This document shows positions 24,236 through 36,406 of a stretch of DNA of 64,000 bases, in pieces (the first letter of the stretch is position 1; every line of letters begins with the position of its first letter). The notes beneath the pieces are model-generated. The model was not told where the DNA came from. It saw only the letters and a program-made list of their open reading frames with translations, and did not search any database. The stretch is from Synchiropus splendidus (lineage: Eukaryota; Chordata; Actinopteri; Syngnathiformes; Callionymidae). The stretch lies in assembly GCF_027744825.2 (NCBI RefSeq), contig NC_071335.1, positions 13,343,501 to 13,407,500 on the forward strand, given 5' to 3'. The position numbers were made by a program, and so were the translations under genes.

Positions 24236-26618
24236 GTAAGTTCTTCATATTCACGTCAGTGCTTCATTGTACCGTGCTGCAGTCATTAATTCACGTGTAA
24301 AGAAGGCTGCTAGTGTTATTCCATGTTAATATGGAGCAACCTAACACCAAATTATGACCGCAATAATGACACGAAGCTGAAGCTAAAATTTGCATTTTAG
24401 AGAATGCAAAGATTGTTTCTGTAAATTATGTTATATCATCGGTATGAACATAATTTTCCATAAAATAATTACAATAATGCAACAATAACCAAACTTTTTT
24501 TTTATTTAGACAGACAGTCAACATTAAACAAACAAACAGGGAAAGCAGAATAATTTTCTGTTTGATCTGGTTTTTAATCTGGCATGTTGCTTTAAACTGA
24601 ACTGAACATTGTGGACAATAACACAGCTGGTTCAGTTGCCACACCAGATGTAATGGCCATAACATACAATATGACAGTCATCATGGTGCACATTTTCTGA
24701 CGCTACATCTGACATAAAACAAGCAAATTGTTCATGATAATGAACTGCATTCCTCTTTAATGCAAACAAACGATTTAACCGCGCAGTCCTGTTGGTCGCC
24801 ACTTCTTTGTTCCTGAAGTATTTGGGTTCCCAAGCCAGTTTGATGTCCGAACACGGAGGCACGCACCAGATGTTTACCCAACAGATAAATCCTGTTTGCT
24901 GTTGAGTCAGGTGGATTTGATCTTGTGGTCCATCACATCGCCTGAACCAGGAGATCGGCTTTGGGGGGTTTCATTGCACGGGGGGCTTCATTATTAATAT
25001 CAGCGGCGGAATCTGAGAGACTTCACGACTTTGATCACTGTACTCCACTGATGTCCTGAAACCTCATTATTGCTGCTTTTACACAGCTTTTCTGTTGCCC
25101 TCATCATAATTCATAAAACAAGAGATTAATCCACTGATTCACAATCTGTTGGACAATGGTGCTGCACAGTTACATGGTCCCCTAAACCAGGAGTGCCGAT
25201 TATATAAGAGGCCACAATTTAAAACACAATATTATCAGTAGGAAATGTTTTACGCTATACACTTAAAGAATCATGTTTATTGAAGAAGAAGTCCCGCCGT
25301 TCAATGCGAAATCTACGGTGTCTAACTTGATGTTTGTCACCGACTTAACTGTAAAACACTAAAGGCACTCCGAGGCAGGCATCTTCGATAAACATGTATT
25401 CACTTTCCCTTCTTGAATTACGTTTCTCTCTGTCTTACGCATTTCTAAACAACGTGTTAAAGCAGAATCACTGTTTTCTTGTTGTTGTGTGGGTTCATGA
25501 AGTCCACTTGGATTGTGGGAGGTCGAGGTTTTAGTCAGTGTTCATTTTGTCTTTATGTGTTGTGTCCCAAAAGTCGTCCGTCTGTGTTGCCTCTTGACAC
25601 ATTAGGCTTCCAGTTGAATCACATATCCCCTGGCAGGCCTCAGCAGCATGTAAATTCAAGTAATAATAACACTGTGTCGGACATATGTGGGTCAGGCTAA
25701 TGGCCGTTTTGTCTCAGTGTCAAACATTAGTGAGGATGAGTGATGAACTGCCCTCTAGTTTTAGTGTCCTGCGAGTGACAGGCTGGTGAATGAGTGTGAA
25801 TTTCTTGCCATCCTTTACAGTTGAAAGTGAAACTAGGGTTTGTGATCACCGGCCGGGCACAGCACAGTGCTCCAAGGCAGCGTGTGCATCACTGGACCGG
25901 ACGAGAGAAACACACAAGCACAGCTTCTGACACAATTGTTGAATGATGTTGACTGACAGCATTGATCGCACCTTGCCAATTGACTGTAGTTGTTAGCGCG
26001 TTTGGCTTACTGAGGGGTGTTTCGCCCAGGGTCCTCAGTCCTACTGCCGTCTTGTCGTATAGCAATATCATTCTGAACCAAAAACACAGCTTTCTTTGCT
26101 TTATTGCAGTCATCATTGCTGTTGGTCATGTATTAGAAAAGGCTACTTGTGGTCAATATCCTGGAAAAAAATAGCAACTCTGATAGTTTCAAATTGACAT
26201 TCGGTGTTTACTAAATCTAAGAAGACATGTGGAAGGTAAATAAAATACATGAGGCTCCTTCGTCTGAGTAGCGGAGTTGTATACACTTGTGCTTGTTGCA
26301 TTATTCTTTTTTTCCACTGGCATTTATTTATTATAAAACAGTGAAAAGTGTAATTGAGTGACAACATATATTTGACGCATCAACACCACCACACAGTTGG
26401 AGTGGGGAAGGCTAGCGCACAGGGGAGCCTCGCTTGTTCATCTCACTCTCTTGCATGGGATGTTCATGGACAACAGCCCTTCCTAGTTGTACGTGTTCCT
26501 TGGATTCCAACTGACTCACATGTAGCGTAAATACCGCGTGACCTCAGAGTGCACTAATTCCATGTGTCTCGGACGAGTCTACTCCCCCAGTGCTGCTAAA
26601 TGCTCGCATAATAAATAG

Positions 26619-26719
26619 CTGCAAACTGTGGAATGGATTTCCTGAACGGAGGTGCGTGTCATTACTCCATGTCTCTTGAGACACAACACTGTTCAGGAAA
26701 TCCATTCCGCAGTTTGCAG
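26619..26719. repeat. hairpin with 29-base near-perfect arms
   Basis: Arms 26619-26647 and 26691-26719 are reverse complements at 28 of 29 positions, separated by 43 bases. The arm begins CTGCAAACTG and ends TTTCCTGAAC. Transcribed as part of intron 1 it would fold strongly. It may be a minimal MITE or palindrome; a microRNA precursor is conceivable, but the loop is long for one. Confidence 0.85.
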
Positions 26720-27028
26720 TAACTGACAGGGAGGAAATTTCAGCAGAAAATGGCTCAGCCTGAGCTCACCGCTGGTTGGGATTTGTGATCCCTCAGAAAC
26801 GTTGGTATTGAATGGTTCTCCCCAAGATTTATTCTCAGTGCAGGGTTTTTTTTGGGGGGGGTGGGGATCTCCACTTTGATGACAGTGCAGGGTTTGGGGA
26901 CAATTAAGCAGAGCACATTGTACTTCTTTAATGGTCCTCCTTAAAGGGATACCTTAAAAGGCGGAGTCCACATCAACTCACAGCGAGGGAGCACTGACAT
27001 TTGCGACTCACAATTGACAATATGAGTA

Positions 27029-27320
27029 ACATCTGACTTACGACCAGGATCAGTTCCGACCAACCGGTCATAAGTGAGATTGGACGTAAGTCGAATGCCA
27101 TTCAAAATAGCCGAGGCGAGGGTTATAGGTGCTTCTCTAGTGGTAGATCGCTGTGTGAGAGTGAGATGCTGGGATACTGTGCTGCTGTAAGTGTCGTACA
27201 TGTTGCGGGGCTGCTACGTGCTGTGGTGTCAGACATTGAATAAAAAAAAAAAAAAAACATCTGCTGGCCGTGGTCATGAGCACAGGTGAACGTAAGTTGA
27301 GCAGATCGTAAGTCGGATGT
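27029..27320. mobile_element. Tigger/pogo-like inverted-repeat element
   Basis: The left end ACATCTGACTTACGACC and the right end GATCGTAAGTCGGATGT are inverted repeats. Internal words GACGTAAGTCG and GAACGTAAGTTG echo them. Repeated CGTAAGTCG motifs are typical of Tigger/pogo-type mariner relatives. A 15-base poly-A lies at 27242-27257. No clear TA duplication remains and no transposase is encoded. Confidence 0.45.
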
Positions 27321-28848
27321 GACTTGTATATTGACCAAATTTTATATCGACCCCGTGACACTTTGCAATGCAGGTACTGATAACTATAAAATTGACAAAT
27401 ATCTGTGGCACTAATCGTCACTTGTAAAAATTATGTTTGTTTTTGGACAGTAGGAGGAAATCGGAGTGCCCATTGTTGTGATTTGTCTTTTGAAATATCG
27501 CCACCAGATTCGACAGTCAACAGCTAATACGGCTGAATATGGAAGAGAAGGTCAATAATTCAACTGGCAACGTTGTTGGATCTACAATTTTTGTTTTAAG
27601 TTTTCAGTCTTAGATATGCATGTGTTTCGTAAAGGTTACTTTTTCAAAACAACGAGAAACATGAAATCAATGTGACGGGAGAAGGGCTTTAGATAACTGT
27701 GTTTCAGTGGCATGTATTTCCTTTTAAGTGTGTCAGGTCAGAACGTTGCTGGCAACTTTCAATTGGCAGTCTGTGCTTCATCTTTCCCGCCGCCTTAAGT
27801 GTTCTTGGAAATCGCAACACCTACACTTGCCTGGCACAACTCCACTGCGCTTCAGAGCCCCCGTTCCTGCAGGAAAATCTGATATGTGTGTAAGTGTGAG
27901 GAAGCCAATTAGCTGATAGCAGATCACTCCTTCTGATCCAATTTAAGGGAACTGAGCATTTGCTTTAAGCCTGTTAATTAAAGACTTGTCAGGCAGAACT
28001 GTGCCATAATCCACTCATATCACCCACCTAATGCTACTTCCAAAAAGAGCACAGCAGTCGCCCCAGGACAGAATCAAGATGCTTTATGCACACCCACATC
28101 AAGCTTTTTTGGGTGGGTGTCAAGCATCTGAGAAAATGCACTCTTAATAGTCTCTAAAACTGAGAAAGAGTTGAACATCTTTGCTTTCCTAACTGCTGCT
28201 TTTAGACACTAGATTTCATTAACAATTAAAATTCTAGAACTTCATGGGAAATGGCCCTTTTAAAAAGTGCAGTTTAACACTTTTTTTTTCTTTGGGTGAA
28301 TTTAAACCACTGCGTTCATTAAGGTACATCTTCATTCACTTTGTTTCAGTTTGAATTTTCATCAGAGCACGTGGCACAATGGGGCAAATGCATTCCCTAT
28401 GATGGTTTCTTCAGAAGCTTTAAAATGGACTCAATCTAGCCTGTCACAAAAGGCAGCCTTTGGTTGCTAACCGAGGTTCGTTTGTGACTCCAGAGTGTGT
28501 GGCCTGCCTCGACTATGTTCTCTTGAAATAATGAAATCTTCACTTTACAGTATCAGAGGTTCAACACTCAACCTCCGGCAGATTTGTAGGTAGCTGACAC
28601 AGAGCTACAAATACAGTTAGGATTCATCCCTATATTGAAATTAGTTTATTGGTGTCATATTTAGTTATTACAAAAAAATGTTTCCCCACTGAGGTGTATA
28701 AATCAATTTAAATAATTATTGTCAAATTACAGACAAATGTGTGACTAAAAATAAAAAGATGAACTAAAAAAAGAGTCACAACTAAATTCACTCGAAAAAA
28801 AAAACAATAATATGTCAGTGAATAAAATTAAACTTGAATTTTCATTGA

Positions 28849-28851
<3 letters not shown>

Positions 28852-28882
<31 letters not shown>
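28852..28882. repeat. TA microsatellite
   Basis: About 15 uninterrupted TA dinucleotides. Confidence 0.97.
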
Positions 28883-28886
<4 letters not shown>

Positions 28887-29037
28887 GAAATTACAATTCA
28901 TTACAGTTTTGGAGAAAAAAAATGTAAAAACACTAATATACAACCACAAATTTAATACATTCAGGAAAGGTCATCTATTGAACACCCACCCTGTTGCAAT
29001 TGGTCCAAGAGAGGTTGCAAACTGTAAAGACATAAAT

Positions 29038-29738
29038 TAGGGCTGCAACAACTTGTCAACTATAGTCAACTATTAAATTAGCTGCAGTCGGGTTCATGAC
29101 GCCGCGTCATTGCCTTTGCCTGCAGCTGATCGCTGTCACAGAGGAGTTTGAGCAAAGCGTTCATGAGTGCGGCTTCATGCTGTTTGCAGAGACGATGCGA
29201 CCCTTTCAACGTCATGCTGTAATGATGAATGAGTGTTCTGTGTTTGATCTACAATGCTGGACACCCTCGAGCTAACAGCTAGCATGTTAGCACAGAGCTG
29301 ACTGGTCTTGTTGTTGTTGTCAAAGGAGAATGATTTGTTTAACGTCAGATTTGAGCTACTGTTTTGTTTGTTTTTACATTGTAGGGAAGTCTCCTCACTC
29401 TGTCGGCTCAGGAACCACGTTTAGTGTCCTGCCCCGATAATAATCTATCCGAATTACTGAACGCATCATTTATGATATCATGTTTATATTGTCATTCATA
29501 TAAGAACTTTAGAGCGTGATTTCGCGGTGGTCACGACAAAGATTAAAGTGAGATTTAGCATTTGACGATCATGCAGTAGCTCCTTCCTCACACTTTCGAA
29601 ACAACCTTTAACACTATACAGTTACCTTTTTTCCCTTTTCTTTAATTATTATATATTATGGCGTGTTCATCAACCTGTGTACGTCATACTAGTCGACTGA
29701 GCGTTAAGATAATGAGAGTTGTCTATCAAAATGCCCTA
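29038..29738. mobile_element. hAT-like non-autonomous element (about 700 bp)
   Basis: The left end TAGGGCTGCAACAACTTGTC is the common fish hAT terminus TAGGGCTGCAAC followed by CAACTA/AGTCAAC. The right end contains ACTAGTCGACT and closes with GCCCTA. The flanking octamers ACATAAAT and ATATTAAT agree at 6 of 8 positions. No transposase is seen. The right terminus is degraded, so the assignment is moderate. Confidence 0.5.
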
Positions 29739-30904
29739 ATATTAATATTCCTCGTGTTTATTGTGGCACTTTGGAGACTTACACACTCCTGACAGTTGTT
29801 CTACGCTTAATACCAGTCAATAAAACTGTTGTTTGTGTACAGATACAATACATTTAGATACAATTAATTGATTTAAGAAGGAAGTGTTCAAGCATAACAG
29901 GAATTCAATTGTGAGTTTTAAATCAATTGTTGTCTTTAATCCAGAAAATTAGGAATAGGTTCCAGTTGAAGCCTAATCTCCCTGAACATATGCACATGTA
30001 TTGGGATCATGGCCCTGTATGAATAATCCCTTGATCTCAGAAAGTCATCTGCTCTGTGACTGAGCTGTTTGCTCTCGTTCCACAAAATATTGGAGCAGAT
30101 GGGGCTAGTATTATTTTATTTGTTCATGTTTTAGAATCATAGGAGGAGCGTTCATAGTCATGTGGTGGATTCTTCTGCCAGCTGTTGTGATGAAAGGACG
30201 CTGCGATACATTTTTCATTCCGTCTATTTTTGTTTGTGTTTCATCATGGAATCAACAAAATGGCACATCTCGCGACTGGTTGACACCTCGCTGGCTTTGA
30301 AGCTTCTCGCTTTTGAGCTCTTTTTTTTTTTTAGTTCTATCCTGATCATTGTGATGAACATGGTCGGATTGCTGCTAAAATCACCAGCTGGATCCAAATA
30401 CAAATATTGAAGTCTATATGTCAATAAATATTGCCAACTATGTCTTTGCGATGCAAGCAAATATTGGTTTATGCGAAAAACAGCCACGTGTTTAGAATGT
30501 GGCACATAATGCAGGAACAAGCTTCCATTTGCCAACGTCACCTGGTGAGGTGGACTCTATGGGAGACGCACACATGGTTCTCCGAAAGCTCACGCCATGC
30601 TCTGCATTTGTAGATTCCAGATGCCTTGTGAAATTAAGATCAACGTGCTTTAATTTCAGAATCTAAAAGGAATAGACACAGCAATGTTCTATGTTGTAAC
30701 GTCGGTGTGTTGTTCCCGCGGTGACAGGTTGTTGTGTGTGCTCGTTGTATTGTTACGAGTTGCTCATGACGCCGGGGATTGACGGACGTGTGGATGAGTG
30801 CGACCCGGGAGGTAAAAGTGGAGGTTGTTTGTGTGTGAGTGACGGGAGTAGTTCAGTTTCTAACAGTCAAATAAAACTGTAATTGTGGAGTTTTCATATG
30901 CTAA

Positions 30905-30969
30905 ACTCTCTCTCTGTTTCCGTCTCTCCCTTTCTCGCTTTCTCCCTCTCGCTCTCTTTTTCTCTCTCA
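30905..30969. repeat. pyrimidine (TC) low-complexity tract
   Basis: A nearly pure CT tract on the + strand built on CTCT, with TTTCTCGC and CCCTCTCGC interruptions. Confidence 0.85.
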
Positions 30970-31360
30970 TTTGTGACTATTAATAGCTATGGGACATGAA
31001 AAACCGACACATAAAATTGTGGGGGAATAAGAAAAAAATGCCTTAAAATAACTGCAGAGTTATACTTACAATTTGAGGGTCGTCCTGGGGTGTAGAAGTG
31101 CAGTGGAATTAGTTGGATATTGGGTATTTAATCCAGATCCATTTTCTACTGCTGCGTCTGAGCAGGCACAGGCACTCAACTGCTTGAACGATTTAGCCCC
31201 AAACCTTTACTCACAGAAGGTGTTCAGACAGGTACAGCTTTATGTATTGATGACAGGTACAAATATGACGTCTTATATTGTAACATAAATATTAGGCTGC
31301 TCCCCATTTTTCCCCCTAACACTAGCACTTAACACTATCACTTTGAGCGCCTTCTATTAT

Positions 31361-31406
31361 GAAGTGCCCTCCAGCGACAAAGTGAAGTGTCGCTGGAGGG
31401 CACTTC
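31361..31406. repeat. perfect hairpin, 19-base arms
   Basis: Arms 31361-31379 and 31388-31406 (GAAGTGCCCTCCAGCGACA and its complement) are perfectly inverted around an 8-base loop. The neighbouring GCGACACTTC is a third partial copy of the arm. Confidence 0.97.
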
Positions 31407-31418
31407 AGCGACACTTCA

Positions 31419-31476
31419 AAAGCATAACGTCATGTTTTGTCCCTAAGAATTGGGACAAAACATGACGTTATGCTTT
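31419..31476. repeat. perfect hairpin, 25-base arms
   Basis: Arms 31419-31443 and 31452-31476 are perfect reverse complements around the 8-base loop TAAGAATT. The arm starts AAAGCATAACGTC and ends TTTTGTCCC. It lies 12 bases after the preceding hairpin. Confidence 0.97.
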
Positions 31477-34400
31477 ACACGTGACGCGTTCACAAAGACA
31501 ACGTGTCATTGGCTGCCGTGCTGTGTTTTGTTTCCTGCATTTCGAGTGTTGGGGACGTTTTGGAAATACCAGCTCCAAACGTTTTTGTAACCTCATGCGT
31601 CGGCGCTGATAATCTCACTTGGTTTGGTGAACCAATGGAGAAGAAATGGCTTTGCCGTTACGTTGCGGTGATAGTTCTGTTAGAGGTATGTTGATGTTAA
31701 AGTTAGCTTGGATGCTAGCCAGGGCGTCTGCGAAACATGAAAATCCGCCCGATCCCCCATAATTTGGCAGTCAGATTACGCTGGTATATGGCGGGATCTG
31801 GCGGCAAAGCTACGGTCGAGAATCGAATGTCCATTTTTTCATGTTTTGCAGACGAAGAAATAAAAACATAATGTTGTACATACATGTGTTGTTCATATTG
31901 TTGGACACGGTAAACCATTTGGGTCGCTGACGTGTGATTCGAGAGAAAGTAAACAAACGGAAACGTAGTCCTCGTGACTAAAATGTCACTGTTGTCCTAT
32001 CCAACATTATTTTTAAATAAAGTACATTGGTATCCTGGAATTATATCCACACTTCATATTTCCACTTTGTTTCAAGTCAGCTCTGGAGCTCCCTCGGTTT
32101 GAAGGGATCATTTCAAGTGGTGAACGGCGAGTTCCCTCGGTCTGAGGAGTATTGGAACATTGGAATTGGAGTGTTAGGGTCAAAAAACAAGTGCTAGGGT
32201 AAAAAATGGAACACAGTCCAACTTCTACTTTTGTGCCTATTAAGCATTTACCATAGATATTGTGGCTGAAGCTTGTATTCAGAGCAGTGAATCAGCATGT
32301 ATCCTGGCATGTAATCACACTGGGATTCAATATGTTGTGCTGCGATGTGTGACCAATCGGAACAAAGGGGTGTGGTTACCACGAGGAGAACGGAGCAGCC
32401 GGACCTGAGGTGCCGTGACAAACGGCAACAAGAGTTCTCCTGCAAGATGTCATTGTCCCGCACTACTTAGCTAAACTGCACTCAGCCCCATCAATATTAA
32501 TGTGTTAACCTTCAGGTTTCTGTGTGACCAGAGTTACTTAGAGCAGCAGGACGTGCTGGATCTCACGCCGCTACATTCCTTCGGTGGTGTGAAGGAAAAG
32601 GCAATAGCTATAAATTATACATTCACTTGTTATGTTAACGTTAGTCTTCCCCAGCACTTCAGGTACCTGTTCAAGGTTAGACGTGAATTATTTAGTAGTT
32701 GTGCAAATTGTTGATGCCATGTTTTTGATTAATTTTGTCATTTTTCTACAGTTCTGTCAACTCCGTTGTATGTCAGCCACTAATGGAGTTTTCACCAGGT
32801 TTTTTTTTTTCATTTTTTTTAAATATTCAAACGCTTTCACAGAAGCCAGATCACAAGTGAGTGTTGTAGTGGTGCGTGGTAAAATATGCAGTAGTTCATT
32901 GTCAGGGAAGCCTGCAGCTGAAGCAGATTTGTCCATGGTGTTTTGAAGTCATACTTGGGTGTGAGATTTTTTTCCATTTTAAAATGGCACAATACTCTTG
33001 AAACAATCGAGAATTACACAGGCAGAGTGGCACATCGGTTTTATCGCAGATACAGTCTACTCTTCACTGACTAGATTTCACTACCTTCCAGCTTGCTCAG
33101 ACCAAAGAAGTTTTACTTTAATTTCCTCTGTGATGGCAGCTTTTCGTAAAGGCCTAAAACAAAAGGTTTGTTTTAGAATTCAAGGTAATCCTCATTCGCA
33201 TGCATATTTGAACAGTGGTGAGGGACGCAAGTCGTTGTATTCTGAGTACACAGTTTTCATTTGCAGTCATCAAATTGGTGGCAACACACTCTCTGATAAC
33301 CTGCTGAGACAAGAGGTACCCACAGGGAAGTCACATGATGTGGGCCATCCAACTCACTGAACTGAATTTCATGAATGTTTTACTAATGTAAACAAGACAT
33401 TGTTTGAATCGCCTGCATGTCATCACACAATGTAGGGCGGCCTCACTGTCCAGCAGCACGGTGACCTTCCGACTTGAACTGTGACGTTGAATTTGTTTTC
33501 ACCGCAAGTCCCTCTCTGGGTCACAGTGGTTCATGGAAAGTCTGCCATTCAACCAGATTGTGACACCTGCATGCGTGGGAAAGACAGGGATTCTGGCGAC
33601 TTGAGCCTGAACAATTCTGCTGCCCAGTCAACCATTCACAGGGAATTTACAAGCTCACAAGCCAAGTTGACGTATAACAGTGCCTAACTCTATACCGTCC
33701 GGTCACAGTGGAGAACTGACACTGCATTTGATCACTTTAATGTCAACAAAAAACAATGCAAGTGTTCCAAGATTAGACCGTGGACGTCTGTGACTCCCAG
33801 AATTGCCTCAAGTTGAATTTGATCAGGGTGTGTTGCCAGTAAGCAGCGCTGACCACTACAACAACATGCTTAGTTTCAATACACTTGTTTTGACAGCAAA
33901 TGTGGCTGCTGAAAAAAAGAAAATCGTCGCAATAACATCTTGTGACATTTGACATGACATTATTTATTCATCCTTGTTTATTTATTTGTTGACAGTTTTA
34001 CTGTCAAACAAATCCGGATTCAGTTTAACTGTTGAATAATCTAATTCACCCATGTAAAGAGCAGTTTGATGTTCACAAGCCCGTCAGGGAATTGTTTTGT
34101 TTTCCTTGTTAGTCAAACTGAGTCAATATTTCCTGTGTTCATAAGAAGCAGTCCTCTGGCATTTGTCCTAGATGTGCGCTAAGCAGTCACTTCAGCACAC
34201 TGCAGTGTTTCACTCCAAGTGCTCTCTAGCTTCAGCTCTTTAATGTATGATCATCGCTCTATTTATGCTTGGCTTACCCAAAGTGCCATTGTTCCTCGGC
34301 TGCCTCTTGCTTCTGTCTGCGAGCTCCTCATCTGCTTACTGGCATTTTTTCTCTGTGTGATGTCTTCATTTCCTTTCTGTGGGTCGAGAGTCATGTCACA

Positions 34401-34570
34401 CTGGTGTGTTACCTGCCCCATGTTGTTTGCACTAATTTCCAACCCTCTCAGTAAAGCCTGCTCATCTGTCGTCTCTGTGTACCTCTCATGGTTCCTGTCT
34501 GCCAGGCGATCGCTGCTGGAGCCTTTCTACCGCCTCACCTCACTCTGACTCTGTCTTGCTTGTGTTTCAG

Positions 34571-34683
34571 GATATTTGTGGCAGGGATTGGCTTCTTCAG
34601 CCTGTGCTTTCTAATGACCTCTCTGGGGGGGCAGTTCTCAGCCAAGAGACTCGGGGACTCCCCCTTCACCATCCGCACAGAAG
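34571..34683 (+). CDS. mgat5b: mgat5b coding exon 2 (signal anchor and start of stem)
   Basis: Internal exon of 113 bases, residues 23-61 of the predicted protein. It begins by completing an Arg codon, then reads I-FVAGIGFFSLCFLMTSLGG, a single hydrophobic helix (about residues 24-43) expected to be the type II signal anchor holding the enzyme in the Golgi. This is followed by the polar QFSAKRLGDSPFTIRTE. That tract is nearly identical to vertebrate MGAT5B (family LGGQFSARRLGDSPFTIRTE) and unlike MGAT5A, so the paralogue assignment is firm. The acceptor is a long pyrimidine tract ending TTTCAG at 34570, and the donor is G/GTAATG at 34684. The exon leaves one G of a Val codon for exon 3. The reading frame is open upstream to an ATG at 34488, but that lies in intron and is not a credible start. 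Confidence 0.95.
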
Positions 34684-35074
34684 GTAATGGCTGTTTTATG
34701 GTTGTGTGTTTTTGAACAGCTGCATGGTCCCAGATAGAAAAAAAAAGCTTCACTTTTGAACATGTTGGGCGACTATTTCAGTGCGTAGTTTTGTGTGTAT
34801 TATGTTATTTTACAGTTCAGTAAACTCACCTGGTTACTGGCTGTCATCAAGGTACTGTTTCGAAGGGAGTAAGTGGCAGACTCTTAAGATGCTTCGCTCT
34901 TATTTGTTACTTGTAATGATTCACAGACATAAACTTTTTTTGGAATGCTACTTTTGGCACTGTCAATACAATTATGGCTGAAAAATATCTGGCATTTGAA
35001 GTGTTATACAGTTTCACATTACACTGAATATAAATCCTTCATGTGTCTTTGGAACTGAAGCATTTGTGATCAGT

Positions 35075-35112
35075 TTTTATTTTATTTTATTTTATTTTAT
35101 TTTATTTTATTC
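35075..35112. repeat. TTTTA pentanucleotide microsatellite
   Basis: About seven TTTTA units in the first kilobase of intron 2. Confidence 0.95.
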
Positions 35113-36129
35113 CGAAGCACTTTTCTAGTTGGTGGGATCCCCACTGACCATGGCAATAAAGTTATAATATAAATATGGAGATAAATCTCAAATTCATGCA
35201 GTGCTGACATTCAAATAGCAGACACTGAAGTACTGTGTATACTAAATAAAGTTTATTTTTTATTCAAAAAAATAAAAAAATGTCATGGTAGAGTATGTGA
35301 CCATGAGACATTAATTCATTTAGTTCATGTTTCGACGAGGGTGTGAACTCAGGTCTATGGGCTTATAAAAAGCTTGTGGGTAGGTTGACTCATAAAATAC
35401 AGCGCACTGAGGATTGATAAACTGAATTACTTTCTGGTACCTTGTGACCATTTCATGTCTGAGATTTACTGAGCTGCTGTGCTGAAGGGGCCCTTTTTCC
35501 AGGAAGCTGTTTGCTCCAGAATATATTGACACATTGTAGTGCACTCTGAACACTCTCTGAAGACAGTAATGATTAACAATGATTGATTGAAAACAGTGAA
35601 TAAAATGTTATTTTAAAATAAATAAATAAATGAATGCACCCTGTGGCTTGATGCAGGTGGAAGACGGCAGCGCCACCCACCGACCTGCCACCACCACTTC
35701 TAGAATTGCTCTCCATCTCCTGCTTATTCAAGGCATTTAATACTATTTCCATACAACTAGTTTACAAATATATATTTATTTATTGTTGTAGACGCATATA
35801 TTAATATGTCCCAAACTGTATGGTGCCCACATGAGTAGCTGGTGTTGCTGTCCCCCAGTCTGTTCAAAGGTACTTTGGCACCACTGAGGCATCATTCGAA
35901 TACCAAAACATTGAAATTGTACTAGACTTACAATGCACTATGCCCTGACATGGCCAAATAGTAGCATATTTTGGCCGACCGACACAAACTCGACACCAAA
36001 ACTTGGGAAAATACAGTGTATACAAAAGTGACTGTGTGTCTTTGTTACCAAAAGTCTGCCATTTACAGAGTTTCTTTGTTTGTTTGTTTTGAATGGAGAG
36101 CATCCCTGCTGCATTTTTTGCAGTATTTT

Positions 36130-36406
36130 CTAGTGTATGTACAGTATTTGGGATGGGACAATACATTGACGGCGATAAACAGAGTCCAACTTTGCGTGAT
36201 GCGTTAGTGTACTGGTGCAAGTATCAATAGTTGGATTATGAAAGGCTGGTTTGTCAGTCTTCTCCCCCTGGTGTCTCCCGTCCATTGAGAGTATATTGCA
36301 CACATGGAGCATGGATTGTCGCTGTAATATCACGGTGTTGTGATGACATCTCAACCGTGGACCATGTATCATGAGGTACCCTTTGATTCCCACCACTACT
36401 GCCATC
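36130..36406. mobile_element. possible fragment of an inverted-terminal DNA element
   Basis: The right edge, ATGTATCATGAGGTACC followed by TTTGATTCCCACCACTACTG, read in reverse complement gives GTGGGAATCAAAGGGTACC, then CATGATACATGG. I associate that phrase with the end of fish hAT-type elements. The matching left end was not found, so this is at most a fragment. Confidence 0.3.

Larger units (their letters stand above)
23220..24354 (+). repeat. tandem duplication around mgat5b exon 1, right unit (1135 bp)
   Basis: Right member of the tandem duplication, directly abutting the left unit. It matches the left unit from GAGTTTTATTTGG through AAATG at 23698-23702. It then carries the extra block 23703-24170, and matches again from the start codon region through the exon, the donor and early intron 1 to CAAATTA at 24354. 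The extra block is much richer in CpG than its flanks. Confidence 0.95.
31295..32219. mobile_element. inverted-repeat element, class uncertain (about 925 bp)
   Basis: The left terminus GGCTGCTCCCCATTTTT, followed by CCCCCTAACACTAGCACTT, matches imperfectly the reverse complement of the right terminus, GGACTGTGTTCCATTTTTT, then ACCCTAGCACTTG. CTAACAC occurs on both sides. This is the layout of a DNA transposon derivative, but no target duplication is clear. Two perfect palindromes lie in its left part. No transposase frame is visible. Confidence 0.45.
24236..34570 (+). other. mgat5b: mgat5b intron 1 (10.3 kb)
   Basis: Bounded by donor GTAAGT at 24236 and acceptor TTTCAG at 34570; phase 2 (AG/G). 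It separates the cytoplasmic tail from the membrane helix. Inside I see a long-arm hairpin at 26.6 kb, a Tigger-like inverted-repeat element at 27.0 kb, a TA microsatellite at 28.85 kb, a hAT-like element at 29.0 kb, a TC-rich tract at 30.9 kb and an inverted-repeat element with two perfect palindromes at 31.3-32.2 kb. From 24355 to 26618 and from 32220 to 34570 I recognise no gene or repeat family. Confidence 0.85.

Noticed and set aside
34488..34715. Open frame beginning at ATG 34488 and containing mgat5b exon 2
   Set aside because: The first part lies in the pyrimidine-rich end of intron 1 and the last part after the donor. Only 34571-34683 matches the family, and exon 1 joins in frame at 34571.
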